A model generated the notes under the pieces. It did not search any database. It worked only from the letters and a program-made list of their open reading frames with translations, and was not told where the DNA came from. 7,721 nucleotides of DNA from an uncultured Bacilli bacterium (lineage in GTDB: Bacteria; Bacillota_I; Bacilli_A; RFN20; CAG-288). How positions within the stretch are numbered: the stretch's first letter is position 1; each line of letters begins with the position of its first letter. Positions 6,156-7,721 of this stretch are shown here, piece after piece. The translations under genes and the position numbers were made by a program. The stretch lies in the NCBI GenBank assembly GCA_934700375.1, contig CAKUXT010000093.1:1-7721 (forward strand). The letters run 5' to 3'.

Positions 6156-6199
6156 CTTAAATGAAACTTAAATGAACATTAAGTTTTTGTTAAGTTTTT
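6156..6199 (+). repeat. Four TTAA half-sites at exact 11-bp spacing (candidate response-regulator site)
   Basis: TTAA occurs at 6157, 6168, 6179 and 6190, one helical turn apart. The first pair is CTTAAATGAA (6156-6165, 6167-6176) and the second is TTAAGTTTTT (6179-6188, 6190-6199). Direct repeats of a 5-6 base core with 5-6 base gaps are the binding pattern of OmpR/PhoB-type regulators (for example PhoP in Bacillus and SaeR in Staphylococcus). The regulator is unknown. The two pairs can also be read as inverted, since AACTTAA (6165-6171) pairs with TTAAGTT (6179-6185), so a weak AT-rich hairpin followed by T's is an alternative reading. Confidence 0.5.
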
Positions 6200-6237
6200 T
6201 AGGCTTTTTTAAGGAACGATGAAAGCTTTGATTTTTG

Positions 6238-6251
6238 TGTAAGCGGTTACT
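6238..6251 (+). promoter_or_regulatory. cre-like (CcpA/LacI-family) palindrome
   Basis: TGTAAGCGGTTACT matches the catabolite response element pattern TGWNANCGNTNWCA at all fixed positions except the last (T for A). The core GTAA-G-CG-G-TTAC is a near palindrome with the central CG typical of LacI-family operators. It lies about 47 bp upstream of the -35 of the candidate lipoprotein promoter, a position from which CcpA sometimes activates. A chance match is possible. Confidence 0.4.
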
Positions 6252-6297
6252 GAATTTGTTATGTTTCTTTGACTTTGAATGATTTCTGGCCGATTTT

Positions 6298-6325
6298 TTG
6301 ATAAAACCAACCAAATTGTTATAGG
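6298..6325 (+). promoter_or_regulatory. Candidate promoter of the lipoprotein gene
   Basis: TTGATA (6298-6303, 5 of 6 to the -35 consensus) is followed after 16 bp by TATAGG (6320-6325, 4 of 6), with a TGT at 6317-6319 forming an extended -10. Transcription would begin near 6332, leaving a leader of about 105 nt. Confidence 0.45.
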
Positions 6326-6342
6326 GAAATGACATTTTTCAG

Positions 6343-6363
6343 TTTTAGCCCGAATGGGTAAAA
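6343..6363 (+). other. Small hairpin in the lipoprotein leader
   Basis: TTTTA-G-CCC (6343-6351) pairs with GGG-T-AAAA (6356-6363) around GAAT, with one bulged G. It is eight base pairs and modest in stability. No T-run follows, so it is not a terminator. It may affect mRNA stability or have no role. Confidence 0.35.
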
Positions 6364-6420
6364 ATGACTTTGAAATTTTCCTTTCAAATATGAATATTTA
6401 AAATTGAAGAGGTTTTTTGA

Positions 6421-6428
6421 AAAGGAGG
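6421..6428 (+). promoter_or_regulatory. Strong ribosome binding site fixing the lipoprotein start
   Basis: AAAGGAGG, eight bases before the ATG at 6437. It is a near-perfect complement to the 16S 3' end and makes this ATG the clear start of the open frame that runs to the window edge. Confidence 0.92.
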
Positions 6429-6436
6429 TTTTATTG

Positions 6437-7721
6437 ATGTTGAAAAGTAAACGAATCTGTATTTCTTTGTTGTCTCTTGTCGCTCTCTTAGGTGCTTGTG
6501 ACAAGAAACCTGGTACAGACACTGGCGTATTAGAGACGGGTAAGCCGACAGAAGGGCCTCAGACAACAGAAAAAGGAACAGAAACACCAGTCATCAAGAA
6601 AGATCACACAATCGATGATTTGTACAATCGTATCCTTGAACTGGAAAAAGGTAACTTCAAAGTCGATTATGGTACGGATGAGAATTCCTATACCGATACC
6701 TACAATGAGAATTATTGTTATATCGGATTCCAGGACTATGGAACAGTCGCACTTGATAGCTATGATGAAACAGTCTCCAAAGATAAGCTCTGTTACAACT
6801 TCACGTATGATGAGTCAACTGATTCTTATGCTTTGCAGACAGTCGCTTTCTATTATGACCTCGTCAATGGCGGCAATAAGACTGCTAATTCGACAAAGCC
6901 GTTCAATTATCTCACCTATCTTGATACCGATAAGGATGTTTTTACCTTCTTGAAGGAAGGCATTGTCAAAGAAGGAGACACCTTCTATGTCGAAAGCTAC
7001 TACTGCATGATGCTTTTCTCCTATACGCTTCATATCGGCAACTATTTCAATTATGGAAGTGTTGCTCGCCTTGCCTTTGAATTCGATGATAAAGACAATC
7101 TGCTTGTGAAGGCACAAGGCAAAATCGATCAGATCAGATATGCAGATATCATCTCTGCTAAATTCTATGATGTCGGAACAGCAACTGATCCATGGATTGA
7201 TTCCTTCTTCGCAGATGGATTCAAACTTCCTGATACGAAGCCAACAACAGATGAAGCAAAGATTCTTACCGGAAATAATCTGACCATCAAAGGCGATGTC
7301 GAATATGTCTATACCGAGGCCAATCCTGCAAAAACAAAACAGGGGACAGTCCATAACGTCTATACGGAAACAGGTGCCTATCGTTCCAGTGTCACGACAG
7401 GAAACCTCGATGTTAACTGGGACTATACGACATTGAAAGATGATGGAACCTATAAGACAGGTCTTGATGCGACCAATGCTGTCTATACAGCAAAGGTCTC
7501 CTCTGAAAAAGAAGCTCTTCCTTCTTTGAAGAATGTTCTCAATGTCAACGCACTGAGAAAGACAGGAGACAACACATTCACTTATTTCGGAGCCAATCTC
7601 TCCGATGTTGTCGATGCTCTCTATGGTCAGGATAAATCCTATCAGAGTTTCACATCGATCGGCGGTGTTACCTTTACGCTTAATAATGGTGTCATCTCTC
7701 ATGCCGATGTCTATTATGGAG
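6437..7721 (+). CDS. Large secreted lipoprotein, partial (3' end outside window)
   Basis: An open frame from ATG 6437 to the right edge with no stop codon: 428 residues seen, true length unknown. The N-terminus is a textbook lipoprotein signal: positive residues (Lys3, Lys5, Arg6), a hydrophobic stretch (about 7-18) and a lipobox LGAC with the lipidated Cys at 21. The protein is therefore probably exported by Sec, lipidated and held on the outer face of the membrane. After the Cys comes a Thr/Glu/Pro/Gly linker (about 22-55), then a Tyr-, Asp- and Thr-rich body with many alternating beta-type segments (for example 132-143, 207-228, 284-292, 409-427). No enzyme motif is visible. The region to about 265 and the region from about 275 look like two copies of a similar beta-rich unit, but similarity is low. 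Solute-binding or surface structural roles are guesses. The gene is preceded by its own promoter-like region and a strong ribosome binding site. Confidence 0.88.
   Translation, partial: MLKSKRICISLLSLVALLGACDKKPGTDTGVLETGKPTEGPQTTEKGTETPVIKKDHTIDDLYNRILELEKGNFKVDYGTDENSYTDTYNENYCYIGFQDYGTVALDSYDETVSKDKLCYNFTYDESTDSYALQTVAFYYDLVNGGNKTANSTKPFNYLTYLDTDKDVFTFLKEGIVKEGDTFYVESYYCMMLFSYTLHIGNYFNYGSVARLAFEFDDKDNLLVKAQGKIDQIRYADIISAKFYDVGTATDPWIDSFFADGFKLPDTKPTTDEAKILTGNNLTIKGDVEYVYTEANPAKTKQGTVHNVYTETGAYRSSVTTGNLDVNWDYTTLKDDGTYKTGLDATNAVYTAKVSSEKEALPSLKNVLNVNALRKTGDNTFTYFGANLSDVVDALYGQDKSYQSFTSIGGVTFTLNNGVISHADVYYG

Larger units (their letters stand above)
6108..6436 (+). other. Long non-coding, AT-rich regulatory region before the lipoprotein gene
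   Basis: About 330 bp without a credible gene. In order it holds the terminator of the preceding run (6111-6135), four TTAA-centred half-sites at 11-bp pitch (6156-6199), a cre-like palindrome (6238-6251), a candidate extended -10 promoter (6298-6325), a leader hairpin (6343-6363), an AT-only palindrome AAATAT-GA-ATATTT (6386-6399), and a strong ribosome binding site (6421-6428). The candidate promoter would give a leader of about 105 nt. Short minus-strand ORFs here have no ribosome binding site or protein-like composition. Confidence 0.7.

Noticed and set aside
6157..6214. CCTTAAA/TTTAAGG and T-rich arms as an intrinsic terminator
   Set aside because: The stems are almost all A-T with long loops, and a much better terminator lies 30 bp upstream. 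The phased-repeat reading explains the pattern better.
6319..6587. Two overlapping minus-strand ORFs upstream of and over the lipoprotein start
   Set aside because: They run through AT-rich leader sequence, lack ribosome binding sites and conflict with the lipoprotein signal peptide region.
6615..6953. Plus-strand ORF of 112 codons inside the lipoprotein gene
   Set aside because: It is out of frame with the lipoprotein, a Met/Ile/Ser-rich artefact sequence with no ribosome binding site.
6815..7702. Long minus-strand ORF (295 codons) opposite the lipoprotein gene
   Set aside because: The composition is abnormal (very rich in Ile, Cys, Asp and Ser), there is no ribosome binding site, and it mirrors the codon bias of the plus-strand lipoprotein, which has a strong start and signal peptide.
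1..7721. Mobile element, CRISPR array, toxin-antitoxin or defence system
   Set aside because: No transposase, integrase, spaced direct-repeat array, tRNA or attachment-site duplication, or known defence motif is present. The recognisable genes are metabolic.

Overview
This looks like ordinary chromosome from a low-to-mid-GC member of the Bacillota (Firmicutes). The evidence is strong AGGAGG-type ribosome binding sites, intrinsic terminators with T-tracts, a lipobox lipoprotein and an AGA-rich, A/T-leaning codon style. TGG encodes Trp and TGA is used as a stop, so this is the standard bacterial code and not that of a mycoplasma. The gene set (PepC-type aminopeptidase, HAD-IIA phosphatase, GDPD, flavin reductase-like protein) fits a host-associated fermenter. 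An Erysipelotrichia-like organism is my guess, but nothing here proves it. I see no rRNA, tRNA, CRISPR array, insertion sequence or phage gene.

Layout. (1) Positions 3-245 hold the 3' end of a plus-strand gene of unknown function that enters from the left. It faces a minus-strand operon across a 225-bp region with a strong bidirectional terminator (334-377) and a second plus-strand hairpin with a T-run (427-457). (2) Positions 471-3138, minus strand, hold a three-gene unit read right to left. It encodes an SLC45/GPH-like major facilitator transporter, a glycerophosphodiester phosphodiesterase, and a 153-residue protein I do not recognise. The ribosome binding site of the last gene overlaps the stop codon of the gene before it. 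(3) Positions 3139-3311 are a divergent intergenic region. (4) Positions 3312-6107, plus strand, hold a HAD-IIA phosphatase, a PepC/bleomycin-hydrolase-type cysteine aminopeptidase with its complete catalytic triad, and a flavin reductase-family protein. The run closes with a terminator hairpin capped by a GAAA tetraloop. (5) Positions 6108-6436 are a non-coding, AT-rich region dense in candidate signals: four TTAA-centred half-sites at an exact 11-bp pitch, a cre-like palindrome and an extended -10 promoter. (6) Positions 6437-7721 hold the start of a large secreted lipoprotein gene that runs off the right edge. It has no stop codon in the window, so stop-to-stop ORF calling would miss it.

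How the genes fit together. The minus operon probably imports a small solute and hydrolyses a glycerophosphodiester to glycerol-3-phosphate. The transporter resembles sugar/cation symporters more than glycerophosphodiester carriers, so the two may or may not share a substrate. The plus cluster looks like housekeeping: peptide trimming, phosphate-ester clean-up and a flavoprotein. No known defence or mobile system is visible. The least explained parts are the lipoprotein with its elaborate upstream region, the small orphan protein at the end of the transporter/GDPD operon, and the possible frameshift at the left edge.
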